From positions 62,001 through 126,000 of the forward strand of contig NZ_WHJG01000015.1 of assembly GCF_011682175.1 (NCBI RefSeq): a DNA stretch of 64,000 bases, in the 5' to 3' direction. Within the stretch, counting starts at the first letter, position 1; each line of letters opens with the position of its first letter. This DNA is from Massilia frigida. Lineage in GTDB: Bacteria > Pseudomonadota > Gammaproteobacteria > Burkholderiales > Burkholderiaceae_D. The position numbers were made by a program, and so were the translations under genes. The notes beneath the pieces were generated by a model, which was not told the origin of the DNA, did not search any database, and worked only from the letters and a program-made list of their open reading frames with translations. Below are positions 51,822-61,870 of the stretch, piece by piece.

Positions 51822-52967
51822 ATGGCCGGGCAACACTTCCGGGTCTGGTTCGGCGAGCGCGCCGCCACCAGCGACGAACTCAGACGGATCGAGGACATCG
51901 AGGTCACGCAGGAGATGGACGCTTTCTGGGAAGCGCGCCTGCGCATGGTCCTGTGCCTGGACGCCCAGGGCGCCTGGCTGCACTGGCCGGGCGCTACCAG
52001 CGCGCCGTTCTCGCGCGTGCGGATCGAACTTGACAACGGCAGCGGGACCTTCACGCCGCTGATCGATGGACCGCTGACCAGCGTCGACGCCGCGCTCGAT
52101 TCCCAGCCTGGCCGCAGCAGCGCAACCATGGTGGTGCGCGACGACAGCGCCTTCATGCACCGCGACGAGGAGACCGAGCCACCGTTCCAGCGGCGCCGCG
52201 CCAGCGAGATCGCGCGCGAACTCTTCGGCCGCTTCGCGCAAATCGGCGAGACCCGGATCGAAGAGACCCCGGCCAGCCCGGCATCGACGACCAGGCGCGG
52301 GACGGCCCTGCAATTCCTGCGCGAGCTCGGACGCACCTGCGACCGCCATGCCTATGTGCTGCCGGGCGAGCAGCCCGGAGCGAGCATCGGATGCTTCCTG
52401 CCCGACCCGGAAGGCCCGTCCGCCCTGCCGCCGCTGGTGTTGATCGGCGACCGGCGCAGCCTGGCCAGTGCCAGCGTGTTCCAGGATCCGGACGGCGGCG
52501 CGCGCACCCAGGCGCGCGTGCTGCGCGTAAACGACCAGGGCGAGACCACGTTCGACACCAGCGCCGCCGACCTCGGCCTGATGCGCGACCTGCCGGCCCT
52601 GCCGGCCGATCTGACTCCGCGCCGCCTGCTGCACCCGGCGGACAACACGCGCGAAGACCCGGCCGGCGCGGCAAGCGCACAGGCGCGCCGCGACGGCTAT
52701 GTCTACCATCTCAGCAGCCAGGTGATCCCCGGCTGCTATGCCGCGGTGCTCACGCCTTACCAGAAGGTGCGCATCGATGCCGGCGCCACGCCGTACAGCG
52801 GCGACTACCTGATCACCAAGGTGGTCCACCACATCACGCCGTCGCTGTACACGCAGCAGTTCGACGCCAAGGCCAATTCGCAGACCGAGATCGCAGGCGC
52901 CGCGGTGGCCGAAGCGCTCGGCGGCGGCGTGCAGATATCGGTCTCCGTCAGTGGGGGAATCTTCTGA
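51822..52967 (+). CDS. Baseplate hub protein (gp27/VgrG N-terminal-like)
   Basis: The 381-residue product resembles the gp27-like hub part of VgrG/Pvc8 (phage late-control D family): IEDIEVTQEMDAFWEARLRM near residue 20 and a C-terminal domain with YQKVRIDAGATPYSGDYLIT. In many eCIS and T6SS loci gp27 and gp5 parts are one protein; here they are split, as in phage T4. The gp5-like gene overlaps by one base. It forms the trimeric hub at the tube tip. Confidence 0.85.
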   Translation: MAGQHFRVWFGERAATSDELRRIEDIEVTQEMDAFWEARLRMVLCLDAQGAWLHWPGATSAPFSRVRIELDNGSGTFTPLIDGPLTSVDAALDSQPGRSSATMVVRDDSAFMHRDEETEPPFQRRRASEIARELFGRFAQIGETRIEETPASPASTTRRGTALQFLRELGRTCDRHAYVLPGEQPGASIGCFLPDPEGPSALPPLVLIGDRRSLASASVFQDPDGGARTQARVLRVNDQGETTFDTSAADLGLMRDLPALPADLTPRRLLHPADNTREDPAGAASAQARRDGYVYHLSSQVIPGCYAAVLTPYQKVRIDAGATPYSGDYLITKVVHHITPSLYTQQFDAKANSQTEIAGAAVAEALGGGVQISVSVSGGIF

Positions 52968-53536
52968 TGAACGACATGGAGCACCTCGGGCGGCTGGTCG
53001 AGCGCACCGCGACCAGCTACTTCGGAAAATACCGTGGCCAGGTCACCGACGTCGACGACCCGCTCGGCCAGGGCCGTATCCGCGCCACCGTGCCGGCCGT
53101 AATGCACGAGCATGAATGCGACTGGGCGCTGCCGGCGGTGCCGTTCGCCGGTGCCCAACATGGCATGCTGATGCTGCCCGCGATCGGCGCGGGCGTATGG
53201 ATCGAGTTCGAGGCAGGCAATATCAACACCCCGATCTGGTCCGGAACCTGGTGGGCCGAACACGAGAAGCCCGACGACGCCGAGGCCCAGGTGCGCGTGA
53301 TCGTCTCCGAGAATGGCCACAAGGTGGTCCTCAACGACAAAAATGACGAGCTGACGCTGACCCATGGCAGCGGCCCGGAAATCAAACTCACCGCCACCGA
53401 GATCATTCTCAGCTGTGGCCAGTGCGAGCTGCGCATCAGCGGCGACAACATCTCGCTGAACAACGGCGTGATCAAGGTCGGCATTGCGGGGGTCAGCCTG
53501 GTCAATGGCGCGATGGCGTTCGGAGTACCGCCATGA
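52967..53536 (+). CDS. Baseplate spike protein (gp5/VgrG C-terminal-like)
   Basis: The 189-residue product has an OB-fold (YFGKYRGQVTDVDDPLGQGR, then WALPAVPFAGAQHGMLMLPA and GAGVWIEFEAGNINTPIWSG) followed by a short beta-prism part with repeated polar strands (NDELTLTHGSGPEIKLTATE). This is the gp5-type spike base. The beta-prism is shorter than in most VgrG proteins. It overlaps the hub gene and the PAAR-like gene. Confidence 0.88.
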   Translation: MNDMEHLGRLVERTATSYFGKYRGQVTDVDDPLGQGRIRATVPAVMHEHECDWALPAVPFAGAQHGMLMLPAIGAGVWIEFEAGNINTPIWSGTWWAEHEKPDDAEAQVRVIVSENGHKVVLNDKNDELTLTHGSGPEIKLTATEIILSCGQCELRISGDNISLNNGVIKVGIAGVSLVNGAMAFGVPP

Positions 53537-53859
53537 TCCCGATCCTGACCACCAGCAGCAGCGTCATGTGCCCGCACGGCGGCCAGGCGATCCTCGTCAC
53601 CAGCAATGCCGAGATGATACTCGACGGTGCGCCGGCGCTGCTGCAGACCGACAGCCACCTGATCGTCGGCTGCGCCTTCGTGCCTGCCGCGCCGTCGCCC
53701 TGCACCAGCATCCGCTGGATCACGGGTGCGGCCCAGGCCACGGTGCATGGCGTGCCGGTGCTGCTGCAGAACAGTATCGGCCTGTGCCTGAACGCACTCC
53801 AGGCGCCGCAGGGAATCGCCATCGTGGTGCAAGTGCAGCAGAACGCAAAGGGGCTCTGA
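53533..53859 (+). CDS. PAAR-like spike tip protein
   Basis: The 108-residue product begins MIPILTTSSSVMCPHGGQA and contains cysteines spread in a cone-like beta pattern (VGCAFV, SPCTSI, GLCLNA). It overlaps the spike gene. These features match the small PAAR-like tip proteins that sharpen contractile spikes and bind a metal ion. No effector domain is fused to it. Confidence 0.8.
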   Translation: MIPILTTSSSVMCPHGGQAILVTSNAEMILDGAPALLQTDSHLIVGCAFVPAAPSPCTSIRWITGAAQATVHGVPVLLQNSIGLCLNALQAPQGIAIVVQVQQNAKGL

Positions 53860-54246
53860 ATGACGCTCTCGAACGGCCGCCACCTGGCCTTTCCCTTCCG
53901 GATCGGTGGCGATGGACGCACCGCCGCGCCGCTCGATGACGGCGCGCAGGTGCGCGATGAATTGCTGCAGCTCTTGCTGACCAGCCCAGGCGAGCGCCTG
54001 TTCCTGCCCGAATTCGGCGGCGGCGTGCGCAAGCTGGTGTTCGAACCGGCGTCGGAAGCCCTGCGCGGCGTGGTCAAGGCGCGCATTACCAATGGGCTGT
54101 CGCGCTGGCTGGGCCACCGGCTTACCGTCGACATGATCGACGTGACCTGGGACGACGCCGCCGCCACGCTCGAAGTGAGCGTCAAGTACCGTCCCGCCGG
54201 CAGCGCCGATTCGCGCGTCGTCAAGTTCCAGCGCCGTTCCAACTAA
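53860..54246 (+). CDS. Baseplate wedge protein gp25
   Basis: The 128-residue product matches the GPW/gp25 family (LAFPFRIGGDGRTAAPLDDG, then LTSPGERLFLPEFGGGVRKL). gp25 nucleates sheath polymerisation on the baseplate. It directly follows the tip gene with no gap, and the order tip-gp25-gp6 is standard for eCIS. Confidence 0.92.
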   Translation: MTLSNGRHLAFPFRIGGDGRTAAPLDDGAQVRDELLQLLLTSPGERLFLPEFGGGVRKLVFEPASEALRGVVKARITNGLSRWLGHRLTVDMIDVTWDDAAATLEVSVKYRPAGSADSRVVKFQRRSN

Positions 54247-54258
54247 GCCGCCACTTTC

Positions 54259-56823
54259 ATGACCGCCATCACCTTCCCCGACCTGCTAGACGACCGCGCC
54301 GACGTACTCAAGAGCCACGGGCTGGATGGACTCGGGCTGGCCCTGGTGTCCTTGCCGCCGGGGCCGGGACCCGGCCATGCCGACCTCGAACTGCGCTTCA
54401 TCAACGGCCTGCACGTCGCTGCAATCCTGGCCTACATCGGCGCCGACCCGGTGCGCGCACGCCAGGTGCTGCGCATACGCGGCGGCACGCGCATCATCGC
54501 CGGCAGCGCGCGCGGCCAGGTGCAGGTGACGGCGGTGAGCGCCATCGACGCGACGCGCGTGTCGTTGCGCATCGCGCCGGTCGGCGACTACTCGACCTAC
54601 ACGCTCGAACTGGTCTGGGATGCGCACCTGATCGATCCCCTGTTCAGCGCGATCGGGTTCAAGTTCCGCCCGGGGTGCTTCACCAATGACTGCGCACCAC
54701 GCCAGGGCGGCCGTGCCCTGGCCCCCGCCCCGCACATCGACTACCTGGCCAAGGACTATGACTCGTTCCGCCATACGCTGATGGTGGCGATGGCCGAACG
54801 CGTCCCAGGCTGGGCCAGCACCAGCGAAGCCGATCACGACCAGGTGCTGATCGACCTGTTCGCCGCCGCCGCCGACGAATTGAGCGACTACCAGGACCGG
54901 GTCGCCGCCGAAGCCTACCTGGCGACTACCCGCAAGCGTGTCTCGCTGGCCCGCCACGCGCGGCTGGTGGACTACCATCTCGGCGAGGGCAACCAGGCCA
55001 GCACCTGGCTGGCACTCGAGGTCGCCGCCGGCAAAGTGCCGTTCACGCTCGACGACCAGGAGCTCGTTGTGTGGAGCGGCGCCAACCCGGCGACGGCCGG
55101 CGCCGTGTATTTCGCCAGCCGCCAGCAACCGATTGCGCCGCCCAGGCTGCGCCAGCGGCTCGACCCCTTGCTGAATCGCCTGCGCCTGCATACCTGGGGC
55201 GACGCCAGGCCGGCGCTCGCAGGCGGCAGCACGGGCGCCGACATTGCGCCGCTGCCGGGGCTGGCCACGCAGGCCGCGGCCGATGCGCTGCGCGACCTGG
55301 TTCGCAACGGCCTGTGGCGTGAAATGCTGATCGCCGAGGTGCTGAACCCCTTGAGCGGGGCGCTTCCCGGGCGCAACCGCGCCAAGCGGCAAATACTGCG
55401 CCTGCTGGCAGGCGGCGACCTTGAGCGCGGTGCCGCCGTATCGATCTTCGATCCGGTCGCTTCCACCTGGCTCGTGCGCGTGAACTGGCGCGAAGAAGAC
55501 GCGCTCGCCTTCGACTACAGCTTCAGTACCTTTTGCCCCGGTCCGCCACCGACGACGATCCAAGACGTGTCCCTGTTCTTCGGCAATCTCCTGCCGGTGT
55601 ACGAAGGCCGCCCGCTGCAGGTCGATTTCCACGAGCCGGGCGCCGTCCTGGCGTCGGACACCGACAGCGTAAAGCAGCGCCACTACACCCGCATGGACCG
55701 CAACAAGGATGGGCGCGACTGGGTGCTCGCGCAGCTGCCCGACGCCGGGCCGCTGGCCTACCGGCCAAGCGGACGCGGCTTGGCGCCGAGCGGCGAAGAG
55801 CCGGCGCGCTCGACCCTGGTGCTGCAGGTCGAACTGCCCGGCGGGCACGTCGATCCCTGGGATGAAGTCGAAAGCCTGGTGCACAGCGACGATTCGGCCG
55901 AAAACGGCGATCACTACATGGTCGAGACCGACGAGCGGCAGCGCAGCCTGCTGCGCTTCGGGAATGGCATCAATGGCCGCCTGCTGGCGCCGAACGCCAT
56001 CGTGCATGCGGCCTACCAGGTCGGCGGCGGGCACGCCGGCAACGTCGGCGCCGAGCAGCTGGTCAATCTCCAGCCCCTGCTCGGGACCAAAAGCGGCGCC
56101 CTGACCGGCGCGACCAATCCACTCGACGTGACCGATGGCCGCGACCCGGAACCGGCCGAGCGGATCCGCCGCAACGCGCCCGAAGCCTTCCGCGCCCGCC
56201 AGCTGCGCGCCGTCACGCCGGCCGATTACGTCCGGCGTGCCGAAGAGGTCAGCGGCGTCGCGCGCGCGGTGGCGCGCTATGCATGGACCGGTAGCTGGCG
56301 CACCGTGCGCGTCGCGGTCGACCCGGCCGGATTCGTGGCCGTGGGTGACGCCCGTTCCGACGCACTATGGGACGAGCTGCGCCCGCGCGTGGCCGCCCAC
56401 CTCGAAGCGGTGCGCCTGATCGGCGAAGACATCGAGCTGCGCCCGCCTCGCTACGTGCCGTTGGAGATACACGTCAAGCTCTGCGCCAGGCCGGATACCT
56501 GGCGCGAAGACTTGCGCTTCGTGCTGGAGCAGGAATTCTCCGATGGCTGGACCGCCGACGGCCGACGCGCTTTTTTTCATCCGGACGAGTGGACCTTCGG
56601 CCAGGCGCTGCACCGCAGCGCGATCGAAGGCCGCATCGTCCGGATCGCCGGCGTCGAGCACGTGGTCAGCATCGGCATGAAGCGCTTCTCGGCGCCGCAA
56701 CCGGGCGTGCCGGGCGCCGACATGCTATCGATCGGTGTCGACGAGGTGGTGCTGCTTGCCAACGACCCCGACCATCTTGAGCGCGGCCTGATCCGTTTCG
56801 ATATCCAGGGCGGGAGACGCTAA
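54259..56823 (+). CDS. Baseplate wedge protein (gp6/gpJ-like), first copy
   Basis: The 854-residue product shows baseplate J-like features: an N-terminal wedge region with YLAKDYDSFRHTLMVAMAER and LIDLFAAAADELSDYQDRVA, and a C-terminal gpJ-type domain (RAVTPADYVRRAEEVSGVAR, then RPPRYVPLEIHVKL). It is much larger than phage gpJ (about 300) but similar to eCIS Pvc11-type proteins. It ends on the same bases where the second copy starts. Confidence 0.85.
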   Translation: MTAITFPDLLDDRADVLKSHGLDGLGLALVSLPPGPGPGHADLELRFINGLHVAAILAYIGADPVRARQVLRIRGGTRIIAGSARGQVQVTAVSAIDATRVSLRIAPVGDYSTYTLELVWDAHLIDPLFSAIGFKFRPGCFTNDCAPRQGGRALAPAPHIDYLAKDYDSFRHTLMVAMAERVPGWASTSEADHDQVLIDLFAAAADELSDYQDRVAAEAYLATTRKRVSLARHARLVDYHLGEGNQASTWLALEVAAGKVPFTLDDQELVVWSGANPATAGAVYFASRQQPIAPPRLRQRLDPLLNRLRLHTWGDARPALAGGSTGADIAPLPGLATQAAADALRDLVRNGLWREMLIAEVLNPLSGALPGRNRAKRQILRLLAGGDLERGAAVSIFDPVASTWLVRVNWREEDALAFDYSFSTFCPGPPPTTIQDVSLFFGNLLPVYEGRPLQVDFHEPGAVLASDTDSVKQRHYTRMDRNKDGRDWVLAQLPDAGPLAYRPSGRGLAPSGEEPARSTLVLQVELPGGHVDPWDEVESLVHSDDSAENGDHYMVETDERQRSLLRFGNGINGRLLAPNAIVHAAYQVGGGHAGNVGAEQLVNLQPLLGTKSGALTGATNPLDVTDGRDPEPAERIRRNAPEAFRARQLRAVTPADYVRRAEEVSGVARAVARYAWTGSWRTVRVAVDPAGFVAVGDARSDALWDELRPRVAAHLEAVRLIGEDIELRPPRYVPLEIHVKLCARPDTWREDLRFVLEQEFSDGWTADGRRAFFHPDEWTFGQALHRSAIEGRIVRIAGVEHVVSIGMKRFSAPQPGVPGADMLSIGVDEVVLLANDPDHLERGLIRFDIQGGRR

Positions 56824-59492
56824 TGGCCTGCAATCCCTTGATCACCGACGCGTTCGATTTCCCGCGCCGCGCCAGCAACCGTCCCGGCCTGGCGCGCATC
56901 GCCTACCGCATCGGGCGCTATCCGGATTTCGTCGAAGCGATGATGCGCAATATCGACGCCGCCCCCGAACTGGCCGCATGGACCCACCGCGACCCCGACG
57001 ATCCGGGTATCGCCCTGCTCCAGGGGGCCGCGATCCTGGGCGACATCCTCGCTTTCTACCAGGAGCACTACGCCAACGAAGCGTTCCTGCGCACCGCGGC
57101 GTGGCGCGAGAGCGTGGCGGAGCTGGTGCGCCTGACCGGCTACCGGCTCGCTCCCGGCATCGGCGGGCGCGCCACCCTGGCGATCGAGGCGCGCGGCAGC
57201 CTGCCGGTCACGATACACAAGGGTTTCCCGGTCAAGGCCGAGCTGAAGGACCTGCCTGTCCCGGCCGATTTCCAGACCGACGCCGAATTGATCGCGTGGC
57301 CGCACCTTGGCCGCTTCAACCTGTATCGCGCGCGGCGCTACCCGCCCCGCCTCGGGGTTGGCGCGACATCGTTCGACGTGGCCGGGATCGACGGCGCCGC
57401 CGATTCGGCCAGTCTGGCCGCCTTCGAACTGAAGGCCGGTGAACGATTGCTGCTGCTCCCGCCCGAACCGGCGTGGACCTCGGTCGCAGGGGCGATCGAG
57501 GACACGCAGGCGCCACAGGTCGTGAAGGTGAAGAATGTGACGCGGCTGCTCGGCCGCGTGATCGTCGAGATCGAGGGCGCACTTCAAAGTGAGTGGAACC
57601 AGCCGGTGCGGGCGTATCGCATCAACCGCAGTTTCCGCCATTTTGGCCATAACGCACCGCCGAAAACCGTCGCCACCATCAAGGACAACAGCGGCAAGAT
57701 CACCGGTTCGTCGGAAAGCGACACCGCCTTCTACCGCCATGTGGATGCGGGCCACGACTGCGTCGCCAGCAGTGCATCGACGGCGCTGACGCCTGTCTCC
57801 ATACCGCTCGACACCGAAGTGGGCGACCTGCATGAAGGTATGCGGGTAGTGGTGCAGGTGCGCCTGAGGCTCAATACTGTCAAGTTCGTGGCGCTGAGCG
57901 TGGTGCGCACGGTGGTGGCCCAGCGCGGCCAGTCGATCGGATTCGGCAACCTCCATGCAGCGAGCACGCTGCTCACGCTCGACCAGCCGCTGATCAAGTA
58001 CGTACGGTCGCCCTCCTCGGGCACCTTGCAGGCCGACGTGCGGGACTACCGGATTTTCGAGGTCACCAGTGCGCCGCTGGCCTTGCAGCCGGTATCGTCG
58101 CCCGAGGCGAGCGGCTTTGCGGACGGTACCGACGCCCTGGCCTTCTATGGCAAGGCGGTGGAAGCGCAGGCGCTCGCCGGCCGGCGCCTGTGGCTGTCAC
58201 GCGATGACGACGCCGTCGAACTGGTCTGCAACAACCAGCTGGCCGACTTCGCCGCTGCCACGCCCGACGTGGCACGGATGTGGCTGTTGAGCTTCAATCG
58301 GGCACCCGCGCCCTTTGTGCACGCCGACTTCGACGAGGCTGCCCCCACCGTCACCGTGTTCGGCAACCTGGTCGACGCCTCGCAGGGCAAGGTCGAGCGC
58401 GACGCGGTACTCGGCAATGGCGACCAGCGGCAGCGCTGGCAGACCTTCGCGCTGCCCAAGGCGCCGCTGACCTATTTCCTGTCCGCCGCCACATTCCCGC
58501 CACACGCTCCGGCACTGGAAATCTGGGTCAACGCCCGGCTGTGGCGCCGTGTAGACGCATTCTACGGTCACGGACCGGCCGACACCATCTACATCGTGCG
58601 CGAAGATGGCGACGACCGCAGCTTCGTGCAGTTCGGCGACGGCGAGACCGGGGCCCGCCTGCCTTCGGGACTGAATAACGTGGTCGCGCAGTACCGCAGC
58701 GGCAGCGGCGCCCATGGGCCGATCAAGCCGGGCGCGACGCCGACCGCCAGCGAGCGGCCGCCGGGATTCGACAAGCTGTCCCTGGCCGGCATCGTGTCGG
58801 GCGGCGCCGCGCCCGAAGACGCGGAAAAGGCGCGCGAGGCCGCCCCCGGCAAGGTGCAAAGCCTGGGACGCCTGGTCAGCATCGCCGATTACGAAACCGA
58901 GACCCTGGCCGTGCCCGGCGTGGTCGCCGCCAGCGCGGCCTGGGACCTGGCCGACGGCGTGCCGGCCGTGATCTTGCGCGTGCTGCTCGCGGCTGGCCGC
59001 GAAACCGAGTTCGAGGCGGTACGCAAGGCGCTGGTCCATGCACAGCGCTGCCGCGGCCCCGACCGGTTTGCGCTGGTGATCGAACAAGCCTGGTTGCGTT
59101 ACGCCTTCGTCGACGTGGTGTACGCACGCGACCCGCGCTACCGGCAAGCGGATATCGAGGCCGATATCTTTCGCCAACTGGGGCTTTCCGGGGTTGGCGC
59201 CGACGAGCGCAAGGGCATGTTCGGCCTGCATGCGCGCCGTCTCGGCCAGCCTGAATACGCGAGCGGCATCGAAGGCCGGCTGCAGAACGTGGCCGGCGTG
59301 GTGTGGTGCAAAGTGAGCGCACTGGGCTTGTTCGGCACCACCCTGACCGACCCGGCGGCCCAGCCCTTGCCCGCCGCGCCGCGCACCAATGCGGCGGTGC
59401 TGCCCTGCGCACCGCGCGAGCTGCTCCAGCTAGCAAAGCAGCACCTGAGCATCTCGTGCGTCGACGAACCATCAGCGGGAGAATGCGCATGA
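56823..59492 (+). CDS. Baseplate wedge protein (gp6/gpJ-like), second copy
   Basis: The 889-residue product has the same general layout as the preceding one: an N-terminal wedge region (WTHRDPDDPGIALLQGAAIL, then GDILAFYQEHYANEAFLRTA) and a C-terminal gpJ-type domain (GRLVSIADYETETLAVPGVV, then YARDPRYRQADIEADIFRQL). In contractile systems two such proteins can heterodimerise in the wedge (Pvc11/Pvc12). It overlaps the next gene by 4 bases. Confidence 0.85.
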   Translation: MACNPLITDAFDFPRRASNRPGLARIAYRIGRYPDFVEAMMRNIDAAPELAAWTHRDPDDPGIALLQGAAILGDILAFYQEHYANEAFLRTAAWRESVAELVRLTGYRLAPGIGGRATLAIEARGSLPVTIHKGFPVKAELKDLPVPADFQTDAELIAWPHLGRFNLYRARRYPPRLGVGATSFDVAGIDGAADSASLAAFELKAGERLLLLPPEPAWTSVAGAIEDTQAPQVVKVKNVTRLLGRVIVEIEGALQSEWNQPVRAYRINRSFRHFGHNAPPKTVATIKDNSGKITGSSESDTAFYRHVDAGHDCVASSASTALTPVSIPLDTEVGDLHEGMRVVVQVRLRLNTVKFVALSVVRTVVAQRGQSIGFGNLHAASTLLTLDQPLIKYVRSPSSGTLQADVRDYRIFEVTSAPLALQPVSSPEASGFADGTDALAFYGKAVEAQALAGRRLWLSRDDDAVELVCNNQLADFAAATPDVARMWLLSFNRAPAPFVHADFDEAAPTVTVFGNLVDASQGKVERDAVLGNGDQRQRWQTFALPKAPLTYFLSAATFPPHAPALEIWVNARLWRRVDAFYGHGPADTIYIVREDGDDRSFVQFGDGETGARLPSGLNNVVAQYRSGSGAHGPIKPGATPTASERPPGFDKLSLAGIVSGGAAPEDAEKAREAAPGKVQSLGRLVSIADYETETLAVPGVVAASAAWDLADGVPAVILRVLLAAGRETEFEAVRKALVHAQRCRGPDRFALVIEQAWLRYAFVDVVYARDPRYRQADIEADIFRQLGLSGVGADERKGMFGLHARRLGQPEYASGIEGRLQNVAGVVWCKVSALGLFGTTLTDPAAQPLPAAPRTNAAVLPCAPRELLQLAKQHLSISCVDEPSAGECA

Positions 59493-61861
59493 AGCCACCA
59501 CCGAGCGTGCCGCTGTTCGAGCGCCTGCCCGAGATCTACCGCACGCGCGACGTCGAGCAGACGCCGCCAAACCCCTTGCGCGCCTACCTGGCTGCGGCCG
59601 AGGGGCCGTTCAGCGCCCTGCACCAGAACATCGGCCAGTTCTATGAAGACCTGTTCATCGACACCTGCGACGACTGGGTCATCCCCTACATCGCCGACCT
59701 GCTCGGCGCCACCCACCTGAAGGGCGATCCGCGCACGCTGCGGGCCGACGTGGCGGACACGATCGCGCTGCGCCGGCGCAAGGGAACGCTGGGCGCGATC
59801 GAACGGCTGGCCGTCAATCTCACAGGATGGGCCTGCCGTGGCGTGGAACTGCGCGTCAACCTTGGCTGGTCGCAGCACCTGAACCACCAGCGCCCCGACG
59901 CCGGCGGGTCGCCGCCTTATGGCGACCCGCTGCGCACGCGCTTCGACGTTCCGCGCGGCGGCAGCGCCCCGCTGCGCGACCCGGCCGCCCTGGCCCTGCT
60001 CGGCACGCCGTTCGACAACTTCGCCTGCACGGCCGACGTCAAGCCGGCGCAGGGCGATGCGCGCCACGTCAACCTGCCCAACCTGGCGATCTTCGTGTGG
60101 CGCCTGGCTGCCTACCGGCTGGCGCGCGTGCTGCCGCTGGCCAAGGGCAGCGTCGATCTCGGTCCGCAGCCCGCCGGCCTGGCGCGCTTTGCGCTGCGCT
60201 TCGACCTGCATCCGCTCGACCTGCCGGTGCGCCTGTTCAACACCAGCCGCCCCGGCTTCCTGCGCCCGGACACCTCGGGCGGCGTGGTCTCGCCGCTGAC
60301 CGAGCCCGACGCGGTGCCCGGCCCCATGCTCGCGGCCAGGCTCACCAGCGGGACAAAGGCAGGGCGTCCCGGCGATTACGTGGGTGTCGACTTCTACGAT
60401 GCCGCCGCCACGCCGCCGCATGGTTTCGATCTTGGCGACACCGGCCTTCAGCTTTGGCTGCCGCACACGCTGGCCCCCTTGCTGGTGCCCCAGGCGCCAG
60501 CCACCGAATGGCAATGGCGCTTCCGGGGCGACACCCTGTGCGCCTGGGAGAGCGGCCTGCGCCGGCCGCTGGGGAGCGGCGAGATCGTCATCGACCCCGC
60601 CATCGGGCGCGTGCTGATCGGCCTGGACAGCGCGGCCCAGGCGGCCGAACTCATCGTGCCCGACGGTAGCGGCCTGCGTTCGCGCATGTTCGCCAGCTTT
60701 ACCTACGGCGCCGCCGGGCCGGTCGGCGCGCATCCGCTCACCCGCCGCTTCGAAGCACACACCAGCGGCACCGACCTGCGCCTGGTGGGCGACATCCCGG
60801 GCGGGGTCACGCTGCAGGCGGCGCTCGCCGGCCTGGCTACGGCGAGCAAACCGGTGGTGATCGAGATTCACGACAGCCTGGTGCACCGGATCGACTTGTC
60901 GTTACTGCCCGGCACCACGATCGACGGCACCCTGTCGCTGCGGCTGGCCGAGGGGCTGACCATCCGCGCCGCCGGTGAACACCGCCCGCTCGTGCTGCTG
61001 GCCCAGCCGCTGTCGCTGCGCCCGCTCACAGCGGCCGCGGCCGCGCCCTTCACGCCGCAGGTGCGGCTCGAGGGCCTGTACCTCGCGCCCGACCCGTCCG
61101 CGCCATTCCCGGCTGGCCACGCGCTGATCGATCGGGTTGCCGTGGCGCGCCTCGAGATTATCGGCTGCACGCTCGCACCGGGCGGGCACAGCTTGCGCGA
61201 CGGCACCCGCGCACCGATGCAGCCGGCGCTGCGCCTGGTCGACGGCTACGGCTTTGCCGCCGCGGCCGATGCCGAGGCCTTCGTGCCCACCCCCGACATC
61301 GTCATCTCGCGCTCGATCACCGGGTCGATCGGCGTGGACCCGCGCTACCGGCTCGAGATCCAGGAGAGCATCGTCGATGCCGGCCTCGGCTTGCGCGATG
61401 CGCCCTCCGGCGTGCTGGCGATCGGGGCGGCCACCAGTCCCGCCACGAACTGGGGCGCCGACCTGCACTTCGACGGGCTGACCTGCTTCGGCGCGCTGCG
61501 CGTGGCATCCGTCGGCGGGCTGGGCGGGATCTTCACGCAGCCCTTCGAGGTGCTGGACAACCAGCACGGCTGCATCAAGTGGAGCGCTTTCAGCGGCGCC
61601 GGCGACCGGCTTCCGCCCAACCATTTTTGCGTCTTCGCGGGCGCGGCCCGCATCGTCTTCAGTTCCGAGCGGTTCAACGATCCGGGCTACGCGCAATTGG
61701 CCCGCGAATCGAGCCGCGCGGTGCGCGAACTTGGGCCGGGCGACGATGCGATGGGCGCCTTCGGTTTCACGCTGGAAGCGCACAAGTGGACCAATCTTCA
61801 GGTGCGCTTGCGCGAATTCATACCGGTCGGCGTGCGTCCGCTGCTGATGCCGGTAACTTAA
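59489..61861 (+). CDS. Tail protein I-like baseplate protein with long C-terminal extension
   Basis: The first 130 residues resemble phage tail protein I (LFERLPEIYRTRDVEQTPPN, then LFIDTCDDWVIPYIADLLGA and ALRRRKGTLGAIERLAVNLT), which connects the baseplate to fibres. The other 660 residues are beta-rich and unlike gpI, with repeated strands such as VVIEIHDSLVHRIDLSLLPG and RLEIQESIVDAGLGLRDAPS that suggest a parallel beta-helix. The ATG at 59489 overlaps the upstream stop. The extension could act as receptor-binding or fibre-anchor part. Confidence 0.75.
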   Translation: MKPPPSVPLFERLPEIYRTRDVEQTPPNPLRAYLAAAEGPFSALHQNIGQFYEDLFIDTCDDWVIPYIADLLGATHLKGDPRTLRADVADTIALRRRKGTLGAIERLAVNLTGWACRGVELRVNLGWSQHLNHQRPDAGGSPPYGDPLRTRFDVPRGGSAPLRDPAALALLGTPFDNFACTADVKPAQGDARHVNLPNLAIFVWRLAAYRLARVLPLAKGSVDLGPQPAGLARFALRFDLHPLDLPVRLFNTSRPGFLRPDTSGGVVSPLTEPDAVPGPMLAARLTSGTKAGRPGDYVGVDFYDAAATPPHGFDLGDTGLQLWLPHTLAPLLVPQAPATEWQWRFRGDTLCAWESGLRRPLGSGEIVIDPAIGRVLIGLDSAAQAAELIVPDGSGLRSRMFASFTYGAAGPVGAHPLTRRFEAHTSGTDLRLVGDIPGGVTLQAALAGLATASKPVVIEIHDSLVHRIDLSLLPGTTIDGTLSLRLAEGLTIRAAGEHRPLVLLAQPLSLRPLTAAAAAPFTPQVRLEGLYLAPDPSAPFPAGHALIDRVAVARLEIIGCTLAPGGHSLRDGTRAPMQPALRLVDGYGFAAAADAEAFVPTPDIVISRSITGSIGVDPRYRLEIQESIVDAGLGLRDAPSGVLAIGAATSPATNWGADLHFDGLTCFGALRVASVGGLGGIFTQPFEVLDNQHGCIKWSAFSGAGDRLPPNHFCVFAGAARIVFSSERFNDPGYAQLARESSRAVRELGPGDDAMGAFGFTLEAHKWTNLQVRLREFIPVGVRPLLMPVT

Positions 61862-61870
61862 AGGGACTAT

